From Sabellastarte sp. h YS-2021 (lineage: Eukaryota > Annelida > Polychaeta > Sabellida > Sabellidae), in the NCBI GenBank assembly GCA_964017235.1, contig OZ024931.1, forward strand, positions 137,394,033-137,458,032: a stretch of 64,000 bases of DNA, given 5' to 3'. Of the stretch, positions 11,046 through 21,776 are shown in pieces. The notes under the pieces were generated by a model. The model saw nothing but the letters and a program-made list of their open reading frames with translations. It did no database searches and was not told the DNA's origin. A program made the position numbers and the translations under genes. Each line of letters opens with the position of its first letter. The stretch's first letter is position 1.

Positions 11046-11826
11046 GAAATTTCTAAAAATTATTTTACCTTTTAATACCAAAGAGCCCAAAAAGAAATAG
11101 CAACTTATATGTTGCAGATATATTTTTACACAGGAGTCAAAGACAAACCGAAGATCAAAATAAGCAATAAACTAACAACAGACGATATTTGATACAGAAT
11201 ACCTTATTGAAGTTTTAATATCAACTAACCATCACTGTGTAAAATAAGGCACACATATTGTCAGAGAAGGTTCAACCTGATTATTTGGACGATACTTGCT
11301 CAATTTTATCAAAGTGCTGAAGCCATTAATAAGCTTACAATATGATACTTTCACCACGTTCAAGAAAAGAAATATTGTTGGTTCTGATACTCAAAACCCT
11401 ATAATCCCAAGTATCCACTTATGCCGCACTAGCTGGGGGGGTCATGAGCCAGTTGTAATCAGTAATTTAACAACTGACTCCAATTGCCATCAAAAGTTTA
11501 ACTAAAAGAAACTAAGAACGTCGGGAGAAACAAAAGGTAATATAAAGCAAGAAAAACAATCATTGTGATGTATTAAGTTTTTTGTATAATGTTACATAAA
11601 TGGATAACATAAAAAATAAATGTTTATGCTAATTATACTGTAACTTTTCAATAAATTCCAGTTATAACATGCTCAGTAAATACTCTGGAACATAGATAAA
11701 AAGAGTGGTGCACACTACTGTGTAACTGAATGAGGGTGCAACTGAATTTCACATTGAGAATCTATGGTTTCAGTTTGTAGGTAATAAAGGCTAAACAGAT
11801 GCTGTAGAACAGATAGTGAGATTTGT

Positions 11827-12960
11827 GTTCACTGTTTTTTTTTATATTTTTATTTCTTTTCGAGCAATACAAATAACCATTATACAAAGCACATACATAA
11901 ATAAAACAAGAATATAGATCCAGTGTTTTAAATTTACTTTCATGATAAATTGTTACTTGTACAATCAATCAAACAGACGTTCCCATATCAACCATTTCTT
12001 ATTAAATCTTTGTTCTAAAAGGTTAATTTAAAGGTTTCAAATTGTTACTTGTACAATCAATCAAGCAGACGTTACCATATCAACCATTTTTATTAAATCT
12101 TTGTTCTAAAAGGTTAATTTAAATGTTTCAAATGTTTCTGTTTGGAATATTTACATCTAATGTTTTCTTGAAGAAAGTAAAAGTTCAATTGAAAATTTTT
12201 TTTGAATACCAATACACAAAATACCTTGTAGCTGTTAGTAAAAAAAATAAGGAGCCAAATGTGGATGTCGAGTTCCTCAGAGCCAAGGATTTGTCTCTGG
12301 TTTGTTAACTCTATTTGTATATCTAATTTGTTGAAAATACATCTTTTTAAATCTTTCCACAAATCTTTAAGATATTCACAATGAATGAAGATGTGATCAA
12401 TACTTTCTGGTTGTTGATTATAAAAACTGCAAAGATTGGAGTCAATAATTTTAAGCTTGTTTAAATAGTATTTAGTATCTAATATATTATACAGGATTTT
12501 ATACTGAAACCAAATCAAACAATTATCTAATATAGATTTGTGGCAGGCCATAAACATTCAAACTCTTCACTCAAAAATACATTGTAAAAATCCTTACTAC
12601 CTTTTTTTGATTTGGTCAAGCTTTGCATGAGAGTAGACCTAGTAGGCCTCGAGTATTGAAATACATTGCCATTCTTATAAGTTTTTAAAAACTTCTTGAC
12701 CAAGAGATTCATTCTGTGATATTCGATTAAGTTACATTTAAAATTATACCCGGTTATACCCGCCTGTGTCAAGTTTAGGATTCTGGACTAAATTAAAATC
12801 CCCACATAAAATATAATGATCAGGGTTATGTCTCTGTATTACTTCTTTTAATGTTGATGGTTTGAAAAAATAAACTATTGTTGTTACCCAAATGACAAGG
12901 AAAGATGCTAATAGATACACCCAACAGATATATGATTGTTTTTTTTTCAAATTAAACATC
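11827..12960 (-). mobile_element. L1-like LINE, copy with RT deleted
   Basis: Two LINE pieces are joined on the minus strand. At 12744-12880 the frame carries endonuclease motif ILCGDFNLVQNPKLD. At 12114-12772 it carries the region C-terminal to the RT, with CLIWFQYKILYNILDTKYY and a decayed zinc knuckle in which the second Cys is Tyr (CSFY..H..C). The whole RT between them is missing. The 3' terminus at about 11835-11860 (a T-run, then TATATTTTTATTTCTTTT on the plus strand) is the same as the 3' end of the longer LINE at 21316-21341. Both are therefore one family. The copy cannot move on its own. Confidence 0.8.
11945..12128. repeat. Tandem duplication, period about 89 bp, in the LINE 3' region
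   Basis: The block ATTGTTACTTGTACAATCAA through TTTGTTCTAAAAGGTTAATT is present twice in a row with two or three differences. It lies in the 3' untranslated part of the minus-strand LINE remnant. Confidence 0.8.
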
Positions 12961-14206
12961 CATTGAGGGGAAAACCATCCATGAAGTTAGCATAACAAAA
13001 AGATTAGGCTAAGAGTGATGTTAAAATGCATTGTAAAATAAAAGTTGCATGCCATTCAGTTCAACAGACAGGATTATAATTTCAAAAGACTGAAATCTAT
13101 TGGTAATAAAAGATCATACAACATCTCATGTCGATGTCAAGGTTCATGTTTACTTGTGAATGTAATTTTAATACTATTAGTGATGCAAACTTTTTCAAAT
13201 CATAAAAAGTTTATAGAATTTTCCAAGTAAAACCCACAGATTTTACATTATTAAAATATTTACTTTCATTTCTGGAGAAACCGTTGCAGCTTTCCTATTA
13301 TAATATACTTTTGTAAAATATATTGCAAATAGAGTTTAAGGGAAAGCAAGTTAGTTATCCAACGATTTAAATTTCATTTGTAACCTATTATTATGGACCA
13401 GTCTTGCATTATATTTCAGTTAATTGATGCCAGAAGTGATCTATTAAATATTTGCATTGATTTTTATTACTGCCCTAAATGTAGTTTGTATGTTGTGTGA
13501 GTTTTTACAGTTGAAAATGATAAATAGTTATTAAATATCCTTTAAATTGTAAAAAAGATATTTTTATAAAATTAAAAGAATGTTGCACCAAAGCATATAA
13601 AAGAGCACATTAGACAGCTGACAAAGTATTAACTTTATCAATTTCAATAATAGTTTACAATTTACACAGAGTATGGGTTTAATACTACGACGCTGACTTT
13701 CATAATAAAAATAGTATTCATACAAGGTTATTTCAGTTCTAGAATAAATTGATCAATCTTAAGCTTTGTCCATAACGTGTACTACCAAATTTATAGCACA
13801 AACTAAAAGATAACAGAATAGTGAAGTATATGTTGAAGTTTATACATTCATTATGTTTTTAATGAATACATATATTTTGTAGAATATACATATGATAGCA
13901 TCAAGGCCATGAAAAGATGTAGTCTGTTGACAGGTTAGGTTAACCGTGAACATAGACTGCAAAAATTACAGTTTTAACATCCATTTCTTTTTTCAACACT
14001 ATCTCTTGTGTATTACAATTATTAAACAAATTACTTGTCGCAAAACCTTGAAAAAAGTAGCCTGAAGGCAGACCAGGTTTATTGTACAACATAAACAGCA
14101 AACACCGAAGTTTCAATATTCATTGTTTTCTTAATACTCTCTCATTTATATTTAACAGATAATACATATAAATAGTAACAAAGCCATGAAAAAATGCCAC
14201 AATAGA
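12961..14206. other. AT-rich DNA without recognisable features
   Basis: Only short shadow frames occur. I find no motif, repeat boundary or exon that I can defend. Confidence 0.5.
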
Positions 14207-14658
14207 CCACATTGCCTCAGCTGTGAAGGAGAATTATAAAATTGAAATGAAAATTCCCAGATTGGGATAATATATATTTTATTTACATACAAATATCTAG
14301 ATTTATGTACAATTGTAAACAATTAATGACTAGTGATAATTATTTAACATAAGTAAAGCATTAATGACTAGTGATAATTAATTTTGAAAAATAGAAGGCC
14401 ACCTTAAAGTGAAGTGTTACAAACTCGTAAATAATAACTTAAGGTCACCCAATTGACCAGAAAAGGTAAAACGTAAACTGAAATAAGTTATGTTTACATT
14501 AAGTATGGATTCAAGTTTAAAGTGGCCTTAAGTTGAGGAAAATGAATGATAAAAATGTATCTGAACCTCTGTAATGCAGATGTAAATGCAAGGAGGTTAT
14601 TAGGATACTAAATGCAAATGTTAAAAATTGATTAAAAATTTTAAAAGAAAGATCCCCA
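14207..14658. repeat. 452-bp direct repeat, left copy
   Basis: The copy starts CCACATTGCCTCAGCTGTG and ends AAAGAAAGATCCCCA. It is matched without indels at 16629-17080 (constant offset 2422), and I found one mismatch (AAAGTGGCC here, AAGGTGGCC in the other). Internally it holds two copies of ATTAATGACTAGTGATAATTA and an inverted pair GGCCACCTTAAA/TTTAA(A/G)(G)TGGCC. It could be an LTR (an inner TG..CA can be drawn) or one end of a recent duplication. Confidence 0.95.
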
Positions 14659-16077
14659 TTCAAAGTCCATTGGTCAGTCCATTGGGGATAAGCTAACTAG
14701 TTAACTATAAGTGTAAGAACCTCACTTGAACTGGAGGTTTATAATACAAGTATTACTTGAACTGCAAATGTGTAGAGCAACTTAATTTACAAATTTACAG
14801 TTGTCGCTAAGCTTCTTATTTCAATATGAGAGGATGAGTTTACTAAAACTAGTTACTAAGTAAAACGTATATCACTGATCATGAATACTACCACAGAGTG
14901 TGGTTAATTAACAACTCTAAGATAACATTAAGAAGAAGTTACACTAAAAATGTTTAAGGCACAAAGTAAGTCTATTAAACTAAGTATATGACTAAAAATA
15001 AAATGATTACGTTTTTAAAAAGTTGACAACCTGCCCCTGGAAACACTGGAGCTTTATAAAAGTAAACGCACAGGAGTGCATTATTAAGTATTTTAACCTT
15101 TGATAAACATCTTATAATTTACCAAGACATCATAATACCAGTTAACATAGAGGAAGCAGTTACATTTGCCGCTTGTAACCAAGGGCCATATAAGAGAAGT
15201 ACACTTGTTAATATATATAAATGTATAAAGAAGTTAAAGTGTAATTAACAGCCCATAACTAAGTAACAACCACATAAAGTTAATTGACATGATTCGGGTT
15301 ATACCTATGAAAAGCACTTAGACTTTTGCATCATACATGGACCTAATTACAACTGGGCCACTATCAATGGAACAGATACTCGATCTCAAGTTTTTCATTA
15401 CAAAACAATAGTGTACATGATTACAAAAGAGAAAAGATGAGATCGCTTAATTGGCAGCTCGAAACAACGACCAACTCATACATTAGAAACTTGAGATTAC
15501 ACAGATTACAAATATTCAACCATAATGAACTTCAAATACAGTTAACACTACATATCCGAGCACTGAAACAAAGCCTCGCCACCATTGTAACCAATGAACC
15601 GTTCTTTTTCATATTCTTTGACATTATAACCAAACTTCAATCGTACAAGTGAGGCAGATTCTGTGACATTATACCCAAACTTCAAGATTACAAGTGAGGC
15701 TAAACCAAATTACAAATTACTACGGACATGACATGAGACTGCAGAAAGGAAAGTCAAGACTACATTGATAAAGCAACCAACACACAATCAAGTTACTAAC
15801 TTTACGCAAATAAGTACATTCAGTAACATAACCAACACACAAATCTAAACCACTAAATTGAAACCAGGTAAATTAGCCTACATGACACTGAACATACACT
15901 GAGAAATACCAACTAACAATGAAAACCCCCCAATTTGGAAAAATTTAGAATTGCTAAGCAAAGTTCCGCCTAAACATGAAACAGCTGAGAGCGGCCTAAG
16001 GCGTCCTCCAGGAACGTGGTCACAACTTCCAGGCAGCTGATCTGAGGAGACGAGGAGCAGCAAGCCTAGGGTATGCA
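14659..16077. other. Interior between the direct repeats, non-coding part
   Basis: AT-rich, with no gag, pol or transposase similarity on either strand. There is a short imperfect duplication near 15620-15700 (GACATTATA.CCAAACTTCAA). The last portion, next to 16078, would be the 3' untranslated region of the minus-strand exon if that exon is real. Confidence 0.45.
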
Positions 16078-16378
16078 CTAGGCAGGGCTGTAGAAAGCCC
16101 GGGCAGAGGACAGAAGCATACAGTTGACGGAGAGGATGACGCTGTAGGAGAGCATTGCATGTGCCAACATGTAGACACACCCATGGGTTCCAACCACTTG
16201 GGTAGACTCTCCTAGAGGCACTGCCACAGTGACCCAGGGGATTTCAAAGGTTACAGCAAAGCCAACAGCTCGACTGACAGAACTTTCCTGTAAACCATAT
16301 ATGTGGTCATCCAACTTCATAGTCAGGAGCAGAAAGGCCAGCAGCTGAACCCAATCCCAACAGGGGCCATGCAGATAC
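16078..16378 (-). CDS. Candidate terminal exon of a membrane protein
   Basis: On the minus strand a pyrimidine-rich tract ending TACTTTATTTTCAG is followed by an open stretch of about 99 codons that ends with TAG at 16078-16080. The peptide starts YLHGPCWDWVQLLAFLLL and has three hydrophobic segments: LLAFLLLTMKL; an aliphatic stretch around TFEIPWVTVAVPL; and VYMLAHAMLSYSVILSV. It ends SSARAFYSPA. Codon use looks more GC-rich and coding-like than the surroundings. The LKLD-then-hydrophobic pattern is vaguely like small multi-pass TMEM proteins, but I do not recognise the gene. The exon lies between two nearly identical 452-bp repeats, so it may have been captured or duplicated with them. Upstream exons were not found. 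Confidence 0.5.
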
Positions 16379-16628
16379 CTGAAAATAAAGTACAATTAGT
16401 ATTGAAGATGATATAGGGTGGGTTTGGGGATAAAATTTTTTACAGTTTGTAAAATGGCGTCCTCACTGCTTGACTTTCCTTTCAGAATTGAGGTATTTGA
16501 ATATTTTCAGCGGGAAGGATTGACCCAATGTCAAAGGTCAGCCAATCATTGAAAGCCACGAATTAACAAGAAGATTTTTACAAAACAACTGGAGCAATGA
16601 GCAGTGTACAACCTTTGGTACTACACCC

Positions 16629-17080
16629 CCACATTGCCTCAGCTGTGAAGGAGAATTATAAAATTGAAATGAAAATTCCCAGATTGGGATAATATATATT
16701 TTATTTACATACAAATATCTAGATTTATGTACAATTGTAAACAATTAATGACTAGTGATAATTATTTAACATAAGTAAAGCATTAATGACTAGTGATAAT
16801 TAATTTTGAAAAATAGAAGGCCACCTTAAAGTGAAGTGTTACAAACTCGTAAATAATAACTTAAGGTCACCCAATTGACCAGAAAAGGTAAAACGTAAAC
16901 TGAAATAAGTTATGTTTACATTAAGTATGGATTCAAGTTTAAGGTGGCCTTAAGTTGAGGAAAATGAATGATAAAAATGTATCTGAACCTCTGTAATGCA
17001 GATGTAAATGCAAGGAGGTTATTAGGATACTAAATGCAAATGTTAAAAATTGATTAAAAATTTTAAAAGAAAGATCCCCA
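16629..17080. repeat. 452-bp direct repeat, right copy
   Basis: This is the partner of 14207-14658. The sequences immediately outside the pair differ (AATAGA to the left, AACCCCAACT to the right), so I see no clear target-site duplication for an LTR insertion. The shared six bases before the inner TG also argue against canonical LTR termini. Confidence 0.95.
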
Positions 17081-17498
17081 AACCCCAACTAGGAGGTAGG
17101 GAGGTGAAGTTGGCGTTGGAAAGAAGGCAATAATGTCATCAGAATCACCAAGAAAGATTTAGAAACTGGTTTATAGGGGTTTCCCCAATCTATAAATAGA
17201 TCACTTTTGTAGAACCAATCAGGTTATAGAAACCTTGAATGATTCCCCCCAGTCCGAAAAGAACAGTCTAGTAGATTACAAACAAAAATACCCTTTAACC
17301 AGTTCTGTGAGAAAAATCAATAATTCAAGGTCTTTACACAAACGCATTACTTTCCACAAATCAAATCATGCGTTGTCAAGTTGCCTATATGTGTAACAGT
17401 TGCCTGCAACTGTGAACTCTTTTTTTACCATAGAATGGTTAATACATTGATACAGACATAATACAGGCAGCACTGTAGATGTCAAGGTTTCCCATAGA

Positions 17499-17640
17499 GG
17501 TCCCCGGTAGCCTAGTGGTTAGCATGTTTGGAATCTAAACATAGGCTGTCACCTCTGTGGATTCAAGTTCCACAAGTGGCAATGCTAAGGGCCTGCCCCA
17601 ATATGTCCCTGGCTGTTGAATGGGATGTAAAACCCGAGCT
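17499..17640 (+). mobile_element. tRNA-headed SINE, second family
   Basis: The head has an A-box-like GGTAGCCTAGTGGTTAGCATG at about 17505-17525 and a B-box-like GGATTCAAGTTCC at about 17559-17571, close to normal tRNA spacing. The tail GTCCCTGGCTGTTGAATGGG ATGTAAAACCC differs from the GACGTTAAACCCC tail of the other SINEs, so this is a separate family. It lies immediately upstream of the MULE remnant. Confidence 0.7.
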
Positions 17641-17779
17641 TTGACTTGTAAAGGTTTCCCAAATTTGACATGTAATGAAAAAAATGCTGTGATGTTTAAG
17701 GAGAACCCAGACCAAATTTATGCGTCCCACACTGCAAGCACTTGTGATGATGTGATGATAACCACTACGGAGAAGGACA

Positions 17780-18720
17780 AAATCAGGTGTGTTATTAGTT
17801 TTACTCCGACAGGCCATGTAACCAGTGAACGAAAGATCATGGAGGACTTCACATTTAAAGACAAATGGGGGAAGACATTGACATTGATTTCCTTATCTGT
17901 GATAGTGCTCCTGATGCCAATCAAAACATTTTGGTGTTTGCTAGTGATAAAGGAAAAATACATCTTGCATCCAAGGAACCTTGTTTATTGATGAGAACTT
18001 TAAAATGGCACCAAATATCTTCAGTCAGTTGTCCAGCATCTGGGCAAAACTGGGGAGAGTAAAATTACCTGTTCACTTGCCATTCTTCCTGGCAAAAAGA
18101 TGTTTGAGGCTATCGTTGTCAGAGCCAAGGAACTTGTGCTTCTTATTGAGATCCGCTGAAAAATTAGGTCTGGCAACATTTTAAAAGAATGACCAAAACA
18201 TTATAATTTATGTGGCATCATTGATGGGTTAGCATTGCTCCATGTTGATGAGGTCAAGCTGATAGACTATTTTAACAGGACTTCAGTGAATTTCCATTTT
18301 CCACACTATCAGTAAGCGAGCAACTTCTTAGGGATTGAACTCACAAGTGGGGTTAAGACTAATCCCTCTAAGACATCCATTAGAGCATGATGGAACATGG
18401 AATGGGGATGATCGTATTGACAACATTTGTGAGCCTTGAAACAATGCCTTAATTCTGTGGTTGGCCATAAACATCCACCACTGTAGCGTTTGATAACTCC
18501 CATTAAAGAAGATGAGGCTCAAGTACATTTTAAGATCTTCGGACAGACTCAAAATGAGTCCAAAAATAAATAAAAAATCTCTAGAAAAAAAGTTGATGAA
18601 TTTTTGTGAAAAGGGAGTCAGTGACACACTAAGCATTCAAACATTGTGGTCATTGTATTCATTTCTGGGGAACGGAGTTTGTTTCATGAGACAATAAAGG
18701 AGTTCACCAATGTGTTTTAT
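17780..18720 (+). pseudogene. MULE-type transposase remnant
   Basis: Three plus-strand frames, joined by frameshifts, read like a Mutator-like (MULE) transposase of the kind found in animal genomes. First comes DFLICDSAPDANQNILVFAS, then IDENFKMAPNIFSQLSSIWA, the conserved DGTFKxAPxxFxQLxxI block, in which Gly-Thr has become Glu-Asn. Further on are NLCGIIDGLALLHVDEVK and a VVGHKHPP segment like the conserved VGxxHP block near the C-terminus. Stops and shifts abound. No terminal inverted repeats were identified. The transposase would have cut and pasted its element; this copy is inactive. Confidence 0.7.
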
Positions 18721-18950
18721 ATTGCTGTGATGAAAAATAGAACTTCTTTATATTTTTTACTTTGTAATGTGTAATTTGTTTTAAAAATTTTATTGTTTGT
18801 TCAATAAGTGAATGAGTTCATCATTGCGTCTTTACTGTTAATATTAAAAGTAATGTTTCTTTGCATTTTCATCTTGTAATGTGTAGTTAGTAAATGTTTG
18901 AATTATCATATCTATAATCACAATACTTGTATTCTATTTCATGTTGATAG

Positions 18951-19054
18951 GGCATTTAGAGGATGAAGAACATACTGTTTCAAGTTGTGCCAAAAGTTCT
19001 CAAATTTGGAAGGATGATTCATCAGTAAACCCAGGAAACTTTTTGCCATACAAG
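18951..19054 (+). CDS. Candidate host exon 3 (phase 1 start, phase 0 end)
   Basis: The acceptor ATTTCATGTTGATAG is followed by 104 open nucleotides and a GTATTG donor. If the incoming phase is that of the 93-nt exons (one base carried over), the split codon is again Gly. The peptide begins GHLEDEEHTVSSCAKSS and ends NPGNFLPYK. It repeats the Gly-x-(E)D-acidic-then-Ser-Ser layout of the exons at 3645 and 4175, suggesting a third, more distant member. The distance of 14.7 kb is filled with mobile elements. Similarity is short, so this remains a hypothesis. Confidence 0.35.
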
Positions 19055-20025
19055 GTATTGTGAACATAATATAAATATATATATATGGTGAGTAATATCA
19101 AGACGAACAAAATTCAAGGAATGTTCAGAAATATTGCACAAAAAGTAATTTGCATTGAGGCTGTCTCGAGTAACCAAGTGATCACTAATGCAGTAGACCA
19201 AAATGGTTAAACAGACCACAAAAGTATGTCGAATTATTTCATATTGATTTAAGTGGAAAGGTTTACTCACGTCCATTTTTACTGCAAAATGTAACCATTT
19301 GGTATTCTTAAAGCATTGAACCATAATACAATGCAAAATTATTACAAAACTGGAAAGATTGTTTGATTTTACAGCAAATTACCATCAGCTAATTGCTACC
19401 AGTAACGGAGATACACCATTGTAAATTCATTAATGAAGGACTTTCAGAGAAAATGAGAAATTGTCATGGATTTCATCAAGCATGCATAAATATCTCTTTT
19501 GTGGTATTATTTTGCACATGAATATGGGTTGTTTCTTATTGAGTAATCACACTCACGGTCCATACACAGTGATTCATTTGTTTATTTTTTAATCCACTAT
19601 TTGCACGTGTGGTTTTTGAAGGATTAAACTGAACTGTAGATGAATAATTGTGTCTTTTATAGTTAGACTACCAAAAGAACTAGTGTAGTGAAATGGTTAC
19701 TCATTTGCTATTGTCCATTTTTTGTCCATTATTTTTGTAAAGGACTTTATTATTTCTTAGTTGTATTTTAGTCTTTGGTATCATTATACCAGTAATGTTA
19801 TGATTAAAATCACAAACTACACCTTTGAAAACTATATTTAGAAATTTACAGAGTGTCCCCTAAAATTTTGAAAGGTGGTGTTTTTATGGATGTGCCAAAA
19901 CAGTAAGGCTTTTTATATTTATTTTAAGGATCCCCATACTTAATTGAGAGGTCGCTCTAAGGCTCCCACATCTCGAGATCACCTTTATTTCTCAATGTTT
20001 TTTGTTTACTTTTTTTCGTTTCCAG

Positions 20026-20052
20026 ACTTTCAAGCAGAACTTTGGGTGGTGA
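20026..20052 (+). CDS. Possible terminal exon (TFKQNFGW stop)
   Basis: A long pyrimidine tract (TTTTTTGTTTACTTTTTTTC, then GTTTCCAG) is a strong acceptor. In phase 0, the phase left by the exon at 18951, it opens into eight codons, TFKQNFGW, then TGA at 20050-20052. An AATAAA-type signal occurs about 330 bp later, near 20380. The coding part is very short, so the acceptor strength is the main support. Confidence 0.25.
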   Translation, partial: TFKQNFGW

Positions 20053-21300
20053 TTTATGTTGCCTTCTCATGTGGATGACTAGATTATTAAAACTTTTTGC
20101 TGCCAAATATTTTTGATTGGATAATTTTCACAAGAGTCTGATTTATGTGCACGGTCTTTCAATTTTGTACTAGAGATTAACTTGCTGAAACAAGGGCCAT
20201 ATAACCTTCTTCCACACACAATATGGTTGGCAGTGGAAGCTTGGTTGAAATTTAATTCTGTGTGTTATTAAACAACAAGATTGCAGTTTTGGGATTCAGT
20301 GAGCCAGATCCAGGTTAAAAATTTGCTCATTATTGAGATCAGAAATGGCTTTAAAAAGTGTCAAAATCTTGACAAACCAAATAAAACACCCCCTTTAATT
20401 CTGACACTGGACCTTAAGGAACAAGTATCTGAAAAGTATGACTGAAAAAAATCAATAAAAGGGATTTTAAAGTAATTAAATTTTCAAAATTCTCAAATCA
20501 TTTCCTCCACTGAACGAGAACTACATGACTAATATAGTGACATTGTGCAAAATATTTGCCTTTAAAGATGGTTGAAGTTTCACAAATCAGATTTTCAACT
20601 GTTGCAACATGATAAATACCTGAGTATTACAGAAAAAAATATTGTGATGTTGCACTGCAGCCATCTTGTTGGTAACTAAAGACTTTTTGAAGGTCAAGAA
20701 CAATGTCAGTTAAGGTTTAGCTGTAGTTTCCCAACTTGTCATGGTGGGTCGGCAAAATATCAAACATGTTTGATATATCACCAACTCTCCCCTACTCTGG
20801 ATCCAAACTGTGGCTTCACTCCAACCATCGAATCGTTGGTTTCCACGGCTTGTCATACACACTTCCTGTCTTGTCCTATACTGTAACCATCTTGCCTGGA
20901 AGCACTTCCTGGCCTTGCGTGGTTAAATACCGGAACACTTCCTCCTGACAGGCCGTACACACAAATCGACTGTACTTGAAAGGAAACTGGCCTGTCATAA
21001 ACACAACCAACTTGACTAAGTCACTTCGCATCAAGACGAGAAATCTCCAAGTCTTCAGCATGGAGTCAACATCTTAGCAGATCAAGCTGTTAACACATCA
21101 CAAGACTTAGACAGAAATTGACAAGGCAGTTACAGCAACATACAATGCAGGAAGCGTATAAGACAGACCAGATCCATTCTACCTACCCATTGCTTGTCAG
21201 CTATGACATCTCTATCTCTATTAGGCAACTTGGTTTGTGCAATGCATCATTTGGAATCAGGCATCTGACAGATTCCGTCTGGCTGCCTTTAAGATAAGGC
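20053..21300. other. Intergenic or 3' untranslated sequence
   Basis: I see no protein similarity or repeat head. The stretch may include the 3' end of the candidate plus-strand gene. Confidence 0.4.
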
Positions 21301-21776
21301 TTTGGTTGTTCACAATTTTTTTTTATATTTTTATTTCTTTTTGTTACATACATGTTCATGCATAAAAATAAAGTTTACAATGGTGGTAATTAAACAACAT
21401 TTAAAAAACAGGTTACTATTATTGAGTCTGATTATTTAATATATAAAAAGCTGTATTACTCAATCAGATCCATTGATCCAAATGTTTGAAATTCAAACGA
21501 TACCATATATGGAAGACTAAGGATTTCAATAGTACAATATTTAGTGATTATCAGGTTTAAAGATATAATCATGTAAAGGTGAACTTGTTATTTTTGTTTT
21601 ATGTTTTTGTTTTTTTTTCTTATTTTCGATGGTCATAATTATATATACACATCAGTACATACATTCTATATGTTCAATATGTTATTTAACCAAAACTACA
21701 TAATGTTTACTATGACAACTGAGCTGACCTTTTTACCCAAATCACACCAATTACAGAGTATTTAACTTATTGAATA

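Noticed and set aside
14207..17080. A standard LTR retrotransposon
   Set aside because: The repeats fit in size and identity, but I see no target-site duplication, no convincing primer-binding site or polypurine tract, and no gag-pol in the interior. I kept it as a repeat pair of uncertain origin.
17620..17991. A 123-codon intact plus-strand gene
   Set aside because: It begins inside a SINE and runs into the MULE remnant, changing away from the MULE frame; it is a composite of two elements.
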